Of a stretch of 64,000 nt of DNA, positions 57,228 to 64,000 are shown piece after piece. The stretch comes from CAWDVB01 sp963824105. GTDB taxonomy: Bacteria > Actinomycetota > Actinomycetes > Propionibacteriales > Nocardioidaceae. The notes below the pieces were generated by a model. It saw only the letters and a program-made list of their open reading frames with translations. It had not been told where the DNA came from and did no database searches. Made by a program: the position numbers and the translations under genes. Positions within the stretch are counted from its first letter, which is position 1; the number at the start of each line of letters is the position of its first letter. The stretch is from positions 310,001 through 374,000 of the forward strand of contig CAWGNN010000011.1 in the NCBI GenBank assembly GCA_963824105.1, given 5' to 3'.

Positions 57228-58754
57228 ATGGGTGAAGACTACCTAGCGCGCATCGGCGTACTGATCCGGGACGCTCGCAAGCATCGCGGATGGACCCAAG
57301 CCGAGCTCGCCTCGGTATTGAATACCTCGCAGAGCGCGGTCAACCGGATCGAGCGGGGCAACCAGAACCTCAGCTTGGAGATGCTGGCCCGGATCGGGGA
57401 CGCTCTCGACAGCGAGATCGTCGCCCTCGGAGGTGGACCGGTTCACCTCCGAGTGACCGGCCCCACCACGCTTTCGGGAAGCATCGACGTCAAGACCTCG
57501 AAGAACGCCGGCGTCGCCCTGCTCTGCGCGTCGTTGCTGAACCACGGGCGTACGACGTTGCGCAAGGTCGCGCGGATCGAGGAGGTCAACCGCATCCTCG
57601 AGGTGCTCGACAGCATCGGAGTGCGCAGTCGCTGGCTGAACGATCAGAACGACCTGGAGATCGTGCCGCCCGAGGAGCTGGACCTGTCGCGCATCGACGA
57701 GGATGCCGCGCGACGGACCCGCTCGATCATCATGTTCCTGGGCCCCCTCCTGCACCGAGCCGAACGCTTCGAGCTTCCCTACGCAGGTGGATGCGATCTG
57801 GGCACCCGCACCGTCGAGCCCCATATGGCGGCGCTGCGGCACTTCGGCCTTGAGGTGAAGGCGACCGACGGCAAGTACCACGCCACGGTGGATGCCCGTA
57901 TCGGGCCGGTGCGCGCCATCGTCCTGAGCGAGCGTGGCGACACGGTCACCGAGAACGCCATCATGGCTGCGGCACTGCATCCTGGGACCACGGTGATCCG
58001 CAACGCCAGCTCCAACTACATGGTCCAGGATCTCTGCTTCTACCTGGAGAAGCTCGGTGTCGCCGTGGATGGCATCGGCACCACGACCATCACGGTGCAC
58101 GGTGTGGAGTCGATCGACGTCGACGTCGACTACTCCCCCTCCGAGGACCCGATCGAGGCGATGTCACTTCTCGCGGCCGCCATCGTGACCAGCTCTGAGA
58201 TCACCATCCGCCGGGCGCCGATCGAGTTCCTCGAGGTCGAGCTGGCCAAGCTCGAGGAAATGGGCTTCCGCTATCTGCTGAGCGAGGAGTACCTCGCCGC
58301 CAACGGCCGGACCCGCCTGGTCGACATCACCACGAAGGAATCGGTCCTGCATGCGCCGATCGACAAGATCCATCCGCTGCCGTTCCCAGGGCTCAACATC
58401 GACAATCTGCCGTTCTTCGCGGTCATCGCGGCGGTGGCGGAGGGTCAGACCCTGATCCACGACTGGGTCTATGAGAACCGAGCCATCCACCTGATCAGCC
58501 TCAACACCCTCGGCGCGAACGTTCAGCTGCTCGACCCGCACCGCGTCATGGTCACCGGGCCGACCCACTTCAGCGCCGCCGAGATGGTCTGCCCGCCCGC
58601 GCTGAGGCCTGCGGTGGTGCTGCTGCTGGCGATGCTCGCGGCCAAGGGGACCTCGGTCATGCGATCGGTGTACGTCATCAACCGCGGCTATGAGGATCTG
58701 GCCGACAGACTCAACGGCCTGGGCGCATCGATCGAGACCTTCCGCGACATCTGA
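57228..58754 (+). CDS. XRE-type HTH domain fused to a MurA-like enolpyruvyltransferase
   Basis: 508 residues. Residues 5-65 form an XRE helix-turn-helix (WTQAELASVLNTSQSAVNRI). From about 75 to the end runs a full EPT domain (MurA: UDP-GlcNAc plus PEP to enolpyruvyl-UDP-GlcNAc). Active-site features are kept: TSKNAGVALL (Lys-Asn), RTRSIIMFLGPLL, the loop GGCDLGTRTVEPH with the Cys that is the fosfomycin target in MurA, DPIEAMSLLAAAI and YENRAIHLI. So it may be enzymatic, not just a sensor. The ATG at 57228 is preferred over upstream frames. Confidence 0.82.
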   Translation: MGEDYLARIGVLIRDARKHRGWTQAELASVLNTSQSAVNRIERGNQNLSLEMLARIGDALDSEIVALGGGPVHLRVTGPTTLSGSIDVKTSKNAGVALLCASLLNHGRTTLRKVARIEEVNRILEVLDSIGVRSRWLNDQNDLEIVPPEELDLSRIDEDAARRTRSIIMFLGPLLHRAERFELPYAGGCDLGTRTVEPHMAALRHFGLEVKATDGKYHATVDARIGPVRAIVLSERGDTVTENAIMAAALHPGTTVIRNASSNYMVQDLCFYLEKLGVAVDGIGTTTITVHGVESIDVDVDYSPSEDPIEAMSLLAAAIVTSSEITIRRAPIEFLEVELAKLEEMGFRYLLSEEYLAANGRTRLVDITTKESVLHAPIDKIHPLPFPGLNIDNLPFFAVIAAVAEGQTLIHDWVYENRAIHLISLNTLGANVQLLDPHRVMVTGPTHFSAAEMVCPPALRPAVVLLLAMLAAKGTSVMRSVYVINRGYEDLADRLNGLGASIETFRDI

Positions 58755-58784
58755 CCGGCACCGCTGGGGGCAGGTCAGGCCTGA

Positions 58785-59045
58785 TCAGCCGAACAGGGTC
58801 TCGACGAACGAACGGACGCCCGGACGGCCCGGCGGCGGCGCCGGCATGTCATCGGTGATCCTCGGCAGGGGCATCGTCGAGGGGCCTGAGTTGCGGTGCC
58901 AGTCGAGCTCGGCCTCGGTCAGCGCTCCCAGATCGATCCGCTCCAAGAAGATCCCCGAGCACGCCTCGCACTGATGTACGGGGAAGTCGCCGAACCGGCG
59001 CTCCACCATCGTCCCCTGGCACTTCGGGCACGTCATCTCGTCCAT
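58785..59045 (-). CDS. zf-TFIIB-type zinc-ribbon protein
   Basis: 86 residues. TCPKCQGTMVERRFG and HQCEACSGIFLERIDLGAL form the two Cys pairs (CPxC, CxxC) of the zf-TFIIB family, with the usual DLGALTEAE helix. A proline-rich linker and a short hydrophobic C-terminus (SFVETLFG) complete it. Function unknown. The ATG at 59045 gives the standard MDEMTCPKC start. Confidence 0.8.
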   Translation of the reverse strand: MDEMTCPKCQGTMVERRFGDFPVHQCEACSGIFLERIDLGALTEAELDWHRNSGPSTMPLPRITDDMPAPPPGRPGVRSFVETLFG

Positions 59046-59116
59046 GACAAGACACTACCGCGCTGCGGGCTTGAGGGCGCCCGCGCCCCAGTGGCGCGTC
59101 GCGAGATACTGCCCCG

Positions 59117-59941
59117 GTGACTGTCCCCCGCACCGGATTCCCCTACCTCGACGCTCGCCTGGAGGAGCCGGCCTCGGCTCTTGCCATGGCGCATCGGGGC
59201 GGAGCGGGGCATCCGGAACTCATCGGTCTGGAGAACTCCGTGCGGGCCATGCGACATGCCTACGATCTTGGGTTCCGCTATCTGGAGACCGACGTCCACC
59301 TGACTCAGGACGGGGTATTGCTCGCATTCCACGACGCTCGGCTCGACCGGGTCACCGATGGGTCGGGGGCGATCGCCGACAGCACCTGGTCCGATCTCGC
59401 GGGGGTGCTGATCGGCGGGACCGAGCCCATCCCTCGCTTCGAGGACCTGCTCGACGCGCTGCCCGAAGCTCGATTCAACGTGGACCTGAAGGCACCCCAC
59501 ACCGCCGGCCCGGTGGCCGATCTGATCCTCCGGCGAGGCGAGCTCGATCGATTCTGTGTCGGCTCGTTCTCTGAGCGGAGGGTTCGGCGCTTCCGCGCCC
59601 TCACCCGAGGCCGCGTGGCCACCGCCGTCGGGTGGGCGGGGGTCGTCGCCCATCGGTGGCTCCCCCTGGGCGGTGGCTCCCTGCGTCTGCTCAAGGAAGC
59701 AGGCAGTGTCTTCCAGGTGCCGGTGACTCATCGCGGCGCGCGAGTCGTCGACCGCGAGTTCATCGACAGGGCGCACTCGGTAGGCAAACATGTGCACGTG
59801 TGGACCATCGACGACCCGGCCGAGATGGCGTCGTTGATCGGGATCGGGGTCGACGGGATCATGACCGATCGCACCGATCTTCTGAAGCAGGTTCTGGTGG
59901 AGCGCCAGGACTGGAGGGAGCAGCGTGAGCCAGACGAGTGA
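59117..59941 (+). CDS. glpQ: Glycerophosphodiester phosphodiesterase
   Basis: 274 residues, GDPD TIM barrel. LAMAHRGGAGHPELIGLENS carries the catalytic HRG...E, YLETDVHLTQDGVLLAFHD the E-x-D metal pair and second His, then FNVDLKAP and HVHVWTIDD near the end. It hydrolyses glycerophosphodiesters to glycerol-3-phosphate and an alcohol. GTG start. The end overlaps the next gene by 17 bases. Confidence 0.9.
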   Translation: MTVPRTGFPYLDARLEEPASALAMAHRGGAGHPELIGLENSVRAMRHAYDLGFRYLETDVHLTQDGVLLAFHDARLDRVTDGSGAIADSTWSDLAGVLIGGTEPIPRFEDLLDALPEARFNVDLKAPHTAGPVADLILRRGELDRFCVGSFSERRVRRFRALTRGRVATAVGWAGVVAHRWLPLGGGSLRLLKEAGSVFQVPVTHRGARVVDREFIDRAHSVGKHVHVWTIDDPAEMASLIGIGVDGIMTDRTDLLKQVLVERQDWREQREPDE

Positions 59942-61295
59942 GTCGCCGCGGGACCGGGTCAAGCAGCAGCGGGCCTGGAACTGGTACGACTGGGCCAACT
60001 CGGCGTACGTCACCACGACTGCAACGGTGCTCTTCTCGCCGTATCTGCAGAGCGTCGCCGAGCAGGACGCCTGCGGCTTCGTCGGTACCACCGACAACCT
60101 CTGCAATGTGAACCTCCACGTCCTGGGGGTTCCTATCTCTCCGGGGTCCCTCCCCCTCTACATCGTCACGTTGTCGACGATCCTTTCAGCGCTGGTCCTG
60201 CCGATCGTGGGTGCAGCCGCCGACCGTTCCTCGCACAAACCGGCCCTGATGGCGCGCTACGCCTGGGCGGGGTCGGTGGCGGCCGGGCTGATGTTCTTCG
60301 TCGCCGGCAGCGACTGGCAGCTCGGTGCACTCCTCTTCTTCGCCGCCAACGTCCTGCTCGGCGCCTCGCTGGTCGTCTACGACTCGATCCTCATCGACAT
60401 CGCCACCCCGGACGAACGAGACCGGGTGTCCTCGCGCGGCTGGGCGTGGGGCTACCTCGGCGGCGGCATCCTGCTGGCCGTGAACCTCGCCTTCGTCTCC
60501 TTCTACGACTCCTTCGGCATCGACAAGGCGATGGCGGTGCGGATCTCGCTGCTGTCGGCCGCGGTCTGGTGGGCCGGATTCACCTTCATCCCCTATCTGC
60601 GGATCAAGGGCCATAGCCCCACCGGAGCGGTCCCGTCCCAGGGCGGCCTCGTCGTCGCAAGCTTCGGGCAGCTAGCCCGGACGCTCGGCAACATGAAGGC
60701 CTACCCCGTGACCCTGACCTTCCTGCTTGCCTACCTGTTCTACAACGACGGCATCCAGACCGTCATCTATGCCGCCTCTCAGTACGGACAGAAGGAGCTC
60801 GGATTCGACGAGCAGGTGCTCATCGCCACGATCCTTATCGTTCAGTTCGTCGCCTTCGGCGGTGCGCTCTTCTTCGGCCGGGCCGCGGCGCGATACGGCG
60901 CCCATCGCACCATCCTCGTCGGCTTGGTGGCCTGGGTCGGTGTCGTGGTCGTCGGGTACTTCCTGCCGGTCAAGCAGGTGTTGCCGTTCATCGCGCTGGC
61001 GGTGGCGATCGGGATCATCCTCGGCGGCACCCAGGCGCTCTCCCGCTCGCTCTACAGCCAGCTCATCCCACGCGGCAAGGAAGCCGAGTACTTCAGCCTC
61101 TACCAAGCCGCTGAACGCGGCACCAGTTGGCTGGGCACCCTCGTCTTCGGGCTGGTGCACCAGATGACACACTCCTTCCGGCCCGCACTGGTGGCCCTGG
61201 CCATCTTCTTTATCGTGGGCGGCCTCATCCTCACCCGGGTCAAGATGCGCCGCGGCATCGAAGAAGCCGGGAACGTCGTCCCTGCGGTCGTGTGA
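59925..61295 (+). CDS. UMF1/Atg22-type MFS transporter
   Basis: 456 residues and about 12 hydrophobic segments. It opens with RAWNWYDWANSAYVTTTATV, the hallmark N-terminus of the UMF1 (unknown major facilitator)/Atg22 group. LPIVGAAADRSSHKP is the MFS loop and RDRVSSRGWAWGYLGGGILL the next motif. Related yeast Atg22 exports amino acids from the vacuole; the bacterial substrate is unknown. The GTG start overlaps glpQ, so they may be co-expressed. Confidence 0.85.
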   Translation: MSQTSESPRDRVKQQRAWNWYDWANSAYVTTTATVLFSPYLQSVAEQDACGFVGTTDNLCNVNLHVLGVPISPGSLPLYIVTLSTILSALVLPIVGAAADRSSHKPALMARYAWAGSVAAGLMFFVAGSDWQLGALLFFAANVLLGASLVVYDSILIDIATPDERDRVSSRGWAWGYLGGGILLAVNLAFVSFYDSFGIDKAMAVRISLLSAAVWWAGFTFIPYLRIKGHSPTGAVPSQGGLVVASFGQLARTLGNMKAYPVTLTFLLAYLFYNDGIQTVIYAASQYGQKELGFDEQVLIATILIVQFVAFGGALFFGRAAARYGAHRTILVGLVAWVGVVVVGYFLPVKQVLPFIALAVAIGIILGGTQALSRSLYSQLIPRGKEAEYFSLYQAAERGTSWLGTLVFGLVHQMTHSFRPALVALAIFFIVGGLILTRVKMRRGIEEAGNVVPAVV

Positions 61296-61326
61296 CACCC
61301 CCGCGACCTGCAGGTTTGGCCCGGAC

Positions 61327-61353
61327 GGGAATCTCTCGGGATACTGGTTCGTT
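61327..61353 (+). promoter_or_regulatory. SigR-type promoter of rbpA
   Basis: GGGAAT (61327-61332), exactly 18 bases, then GTT (61351-61353) matches the SigR consensus. In Streptomyces coelicolor rbpA is a known SigR target, so the match is meaningful. Transcription would begin near 61361, about 60 bases before the rbpA ATG. Confidence 0.7.
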
Positions 61354-61423
61354 GAGAAGGCAGGGGCCTGCTCACGCCTGAGCGTGAGGGTGCCCAGCCG
61401 AAGTCGACGATGGGAGGACCACC

Positions 61424-61807
61424 ATGGCCGAACGCACTCTGCGTGGGGCCCGGCTCGGAGGTCAAAGCTTCGAGGATGAGCGCGGGATCGAGTTCGCTGC
61501 CCGCCAGCAGGTCTTCTATGTCTGCGCTCAGGGACACGAGTTCGCGATCACCATGGCCCAGGAAGCCGACGTGCCGGCGATCTGGGAGTGCCCGCGCTGC
61601 GGCGCAGAGGCGATCTGGCGCGATGGACAGCGTCCGGAGCCCAAGCCGGAGAAGCCGACGCGCACCCACTGGGACATGCTGCTGGAGCGTCGATCGATCA
61701 AGGAGCTCGAAGAGATCCTCAAGGAGCGCCTCGAGCTGTTGCGCGGTGGAGAGATCGGCCCGGCCCACTTGCATCGTGGAACGAAGAAGCGCTCCAAGTC
61801 AGCCTGA
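61424..61807 (+). CDS. rbpA: RNA polymerase-binding protein RbpA
   Basis: 127 residues, an actinobacterial factor that binds the primary sigma factor and RNA polymerase and stabilises open complexes. The N-terminus GARLGGQSFEDERGIEFAAR, core VFYVCAQGHEF and IWECPRCGAEAIW (zinc-type Cys), and the sigma-interacting helix THWDMLLERRSIKELEEIL are diagnostic. ATG at 61424 with GGGAGG upstream. A SigR promoter precedes it. Confidence 0.96.
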   Translation: MAERTLRGARLGGQSFEDERGIEFAARQQVFYVCAQGHEFAITMAQEADVPAIWECPRCGAEAIWRDGQRPEPKPEKPTRTHWDMLLERRSIKELEEILKERLELLRGGEIGPAHLHRGTKKRSKSA

Positions 61808-61879
61808 AAAGTCGGGCTGAGGAGTCCGCCTGGGCGACCATCTCCCCGCTACCGGCCAGCGCCGGCTCGCAGGGCTCAG

Positions 61880-62377
61880 TCACTCGTCTTCGACGACGTC
61901 GCCTCGGATCACCGTAGGATCCGCGCCATCGGGGCGAGCCGAGGGGCCGTACCCGCCCGGGAAAGCCGAGCCGAACGGCGTGCCGACCAGCCGCACCCGC
62001 TGCGAGACCATGCGTCCGAGCAGCCTGCGCGCGAGCGGCCGTGTCATCGGGAGGACACAGACCAGACCCACGGCGTCGGTGACGAACCCCGGCGTGATGA
62101 GCAGCGTCCCGCCGATCAGGATCAGCGCGGCGTCCGCGAGCTCCTTGCCCGGCATTCTCCCAGTGCTGAAGGCACTGACCAGCGCCTCCCAGGCGCGTCG
62201 TCCCTCCTTGCGCACGAGCCAGGCTCCCAGGACGGCGTCGGCAACCAGGATGAGGACGGTCCATCCGGCTCCGATCGCCTGACCGAGGCGGACCAGGATC
62301 ACGATCTCGATGAAGGGCACGATGAGGATCGCGAGCCCGAACAGGGCCCACGGTCCACGGCTTCGTCCTTGAGGCAT
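61880..62377 (-). CDS. fxsA: FxsA family membrane protein
   Basis: 165 residues. Helices near residues 10-30 and 35-52 (LILVADAVLGAWLVRKEG), then GGTLLITPGFVTDAVGLVCV, the FxsA signature. Cytoplasmic tail rich in charge. E. coli FxsA affects F-plasmid phage exclusion, but the family's general role is unknown. It lies near the lipid/glycan genes and reads away from rbpA. Confidence 0.88.
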   Translation of the reverse strand: MPQGRSRGPWALFGLAILIVPFIEIVILVRLGQAIGAGWTVLILVADAVLGAWLVRKEGRRAWEALVSAFSTGRMPGKELADAALILIGGTLLITPGFVTDAVGLVCVLPMTRPLARRLLGRMVSQRVRLVGTPFGSAFPGGYGPSARPDGADPTVIRGDVVEDE

Positions 62378-62411
62378 GCCTCTATCGTCCCCAACCGGTC
62401 AAGGAGGTGGC

Positions 62412-63173
62412 TCAGCTCCGCTTGAGCAGGCCCGCAGCAAACCGTTTCAGCTGGCCCCACCGCTCTCCGAGGCCCCAGATCGTGATCAGGCGCAGCGACT
62501 CGACAGCGACGTCGGTCGACATCTTGGACTCGCCTCGTTCACGCTCGATGAACTCGATCGGCACCTCACGGACCTTGAGACCGGACCGGATGGTGCGGAG
62601 TGTCAGGTCGGTCTGGAAGCAGTACCCCACCGAGCGCACGTCCTCCAACCCGATTGCGCGCAGCGTCGAGGAACGGAACAGCCGGTAGCCAGCCGTGATG
62701 TCACGGACCGGGATCCCCAGGGCGATCCGAGCGTAGAGGTTGCCGAAGACGGACAGGAGCTTCCGGAAGAGCGGCCAGTTCACCACCGAGCCACCTGCAA
62801 CCCATCTCGAGCCGATCACCAGGTCGGCGCTCTGCAGCCCCTCGAACAGCAGATGCAACTGCTCGGGCTGGTGTGAGCCATCGGCGTCCATCTCTCCCAC
62901 GACGTCATAGCCCTGCTCGAGAGCAACGGAGAAGCCGTGCAGGTAGGCGGCACCGAGGCCGGCCTTCTCGGTGCGGTGCACGACACTGATCTGCGAGTCC
63001 GCGGCCGCGAGGCGATCGGCCAGCTCACCGGTCCCGTCCGGGGAGGAGTCGTCCATGATCAAGATGTCGACCGCGGGCTGGGCCGTCCGCAGCCGCGACA
63101 CGATCTGCTCCAGGTTGTCGATCTCGTTGTAGGTCGGGATGACGACCACCGCTCGTTGCGTACCTTCGGTCAC
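62412..63173 (-). CDS. ppm1: Polyprenol monophosphomannose synthase (Ppm1 D2-like)
   Basis: 253 residues, GT2 fold: AVVVIPTYNEIDNLEQIVSR, ILIMDDSSPDGTGELADRL, YDVVGEMDADGSHQPEQL (the DXD site) and a C-terminal REVPIEFIERERGESKMS. It would transfer mannose from GDP-mannose to polyprenyl phosphate for lipoglycan and O-mannosylation. Its start overlaps the lnt stop by 4 bases; in M. tuberculosis the two domains are one fused Ppm1 protein, here they are separate genes. Confidence 0.92.
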   Translation of the reverse strand: MTEGTQRAVVVIPTYNEIDNLEQIVSRLRTAQPAVDILIMDDSSPDGTGELADRLAAADSQISVVHRTEKAGLGAAYLHGFSVALEQGYDVVGEMDADGSHQPEQLHLLFEGLQSADLVIGSRWVAGGSVVNWPLFRKLLSVFGNLYARIALGIPVRDITAGYRLFRSSTLRAIGLEDVRSVGYCFQTDLTLRTIRSGLKVREVPIEFIERERGESKMSTDVAVESLRLITIWGLGERWGQLKRFAAGLLKRS

Positions 63174-64000
63174 TGTGCTGGGATCCTCCGGCTCTCGGTG
63201 TCAGCGTCGGACTCCGAGTCTGGCTCAGGAACGACGGTTTCGTGGAGCAAACGCGGATGACGCCTCCGGGCGATGATGCCGATCACCACTGCGCCCACTC
63301 CCAATGCCGCGAACAAGCCACGCAGCCACACGCCGAGCTGGACTCCCGGACTGATGCCGGTCAGCTGCGGGATCGAGGCCTGGTAGAGGGCGGTGGTGCG
63401 TACAGGCAACTGCTGCAGGACGCTGCCATCAGGAGCGATGAGACCGGAGATGCCGTTGGTGGCGACCGTTGCGACATACCGACCGGTCTCGATCGCCCGA
63501 AGCCTCGCGATGTCGAACTGCTGCTGGTCCTGTCCGGTCCCCATGTAGGTGGCGTTGTTGGTCTGCACGACGAGGAACTGGGCTCCGCCGTGCACCACGT
63601 CCTGGACGAGGGAGTCGTAGGCAACCTCGAAGCAGATCAGGTCACCGAGCGTGGTGCCCGCCACCGGCATCATCCCTGGTTTGGAGCCAGGCACCATGTC
63701 TCTCGGTATCTGGTCGAGCCGGTGGAAGAGCGGAGCGAGGTACGTGCGCAACGGGATGTACTCCCCGAACGGCACCGGGTGACGCTTTGCGTAGGTCTGT
63801 GAGGGACCGGTCCCTGGCAGCCACAGGATGCCCTCGTTGAGGTCGGTGTTGGGCGTTGGGCCGTTGACCATGGCACCGACCAGGACGGGCGCCCCGATGG
63901 TGTCCACAGCCTTCTGGATCTCGGCGTAGGCGGCCGGGCTCTGGAACGGGTCGATGTCGGTCGAGCTCTCGGGCCACAGGACCAGATCCGGCTGCGTCGC
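63170..64000 (-). CDS. lnt: Apolipoprotein N-acyltransferase, partial (5' end beyond window)
   Basis: The last 277 residues of Lnt, from A-T-Q-P-D-L-V at the edge. LVLWPESS holds the catalytic Glu, TYAKRHPVPFGEY the Lys, and GDLICFEVAYDSLV the Cys of the nitrilase-type Glu-Lys-Cys triad, so the catalytic half is intact. A C-terminal helix (LRGLFAALGVGAVVIGIIA) and charged tail follow. It N-acylates the Cys of lipoproteins, and it is the partner of the Ppm1-like gene. The membrane N-terminus is not visible. Confidence 0.93.
   Translation of the reverse strand, partial: ATQPDLVLWPESSTDIDPFQSPAAYAEIQKAVDTIGAPVLVGAMVNGPTPNTDLNEGILWLPGTGPSQTYAKRHPVPFGEYIPLRTYLAPLFHRLDQIPRDMVPGSKPGMMPVAGTTLGDLICFEVAYDSLVQDVVHGGAQFLVVQTNNATYMGTGQDQQQFDIARLRAIETGRYVATVATNGISGLIAPDGSVLQQLPVRTTALYQASIPQLTGISPGVQLGVWLRGLFAALGVGAVVIGIIARRRHPRLLHETVVPEPDSESDADTESRRIPAQ

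Noticed and set aside
1..64000. CRISPR array, tRNA or rRNA genes.
   Set aside because: No regularly spaced repeats with unique spacers and no cloverleaf or rRNA motifs were noticed. The only tandem repeats (28132-28187 and 42651-42686) have no spacers.

Overview
The window is high-GC DNA with frequent GTG starts and many 1-14 bp gene overlaps, typical of an actinobacterium. RbpA, a GarA-type FHA protein, F420-type enzymes, polyprenol-phosphate-mannose synthase next to Lnt, and tuberculostearate-type genes all support this. The block 43.2-52.0 kb follows the mycobacterial order Rv1822-Rv1832 (pgsA2, DUF881, small basic protein, DUF881, gcvH, garA, merR, DUF151, merR, gcvP). The IS3 fragment and overall style suggest Propionibacteriales/Nocardioidaceae, but that assignment is an inference.

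Left end (1-1.25 kb): debris of insertion sequences. An IS481-type transposase runs off the window, a headless IS481 C-terminus follows, and an IS3 C-terminus is joined head-on to it. From 1.4 to 11.4 kb lies an energy/pH-stress segment: a luciferase-like oxidoreductase, the decayed tail of a phosphoketolase gene, a P-type H+-ATPase, PPK2, and a complete arginine deiminase operon (arcD-arcA-arcB-arcC, minus strand).

11.7-31.7 kb: a 10-methyl fatty acid pair (tmsA/tmsB-like), threonine-to-glycine catabolism (tdh, kbl), an acyl-CoA synthetase, a thioredoxin/rhodanese-like fusion behind a CsoR-family-type operator, a K+ channel, a GT2/deacetylase pair, an MFS carrier, a Kelch-type lipoprotein, the oxidative pentose phosphate genes (zwf divergent from gnd-pgl-GNAT), a cation exchanger and an epimerase.

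31.8-43 kb: an F420-type PPOX enzyme, a ChrA-like transporter, a TetR-controlled ABC-2 exporter with a visible operator, a ClC channel with CBS domains, formate-THF ligase and an orphan PAS histidine kinase. 43.2-52.0 kb is the conserved pgsA-to-gcvP block, with a glycine riboswitch before gcvP. tdh, kbl, gcvH, gcvP and fhs make glycine/one-carbon metabolism a recurring theme. No gcvT was found here.

52-64 kb: a small Cys-rich protein divergent from OsmC across a second copy of the CsoR-family-type operator, a maltose acetyltransferase-type gene, a MazF toxin whose antitoxin gene has lost a recognisable start, a methyltransferase, a Zn-alcohol dehydrogenase, an HTH-MurA fusion with its own palindrome, GDPD, a UMF1-type MFS carrier, rbpA with a SigR-type promoter, FxsA, a Ppm1-like synthase and a partial Lnt. 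The most interesting signals are the two matched ATACCC-N4-GGGTAT operators in front of thiol/sulfur genes, SigR-like promoters at osmC and rbpA, the HTH-MurA fusion, and the toxin with a damaged antitoxin.
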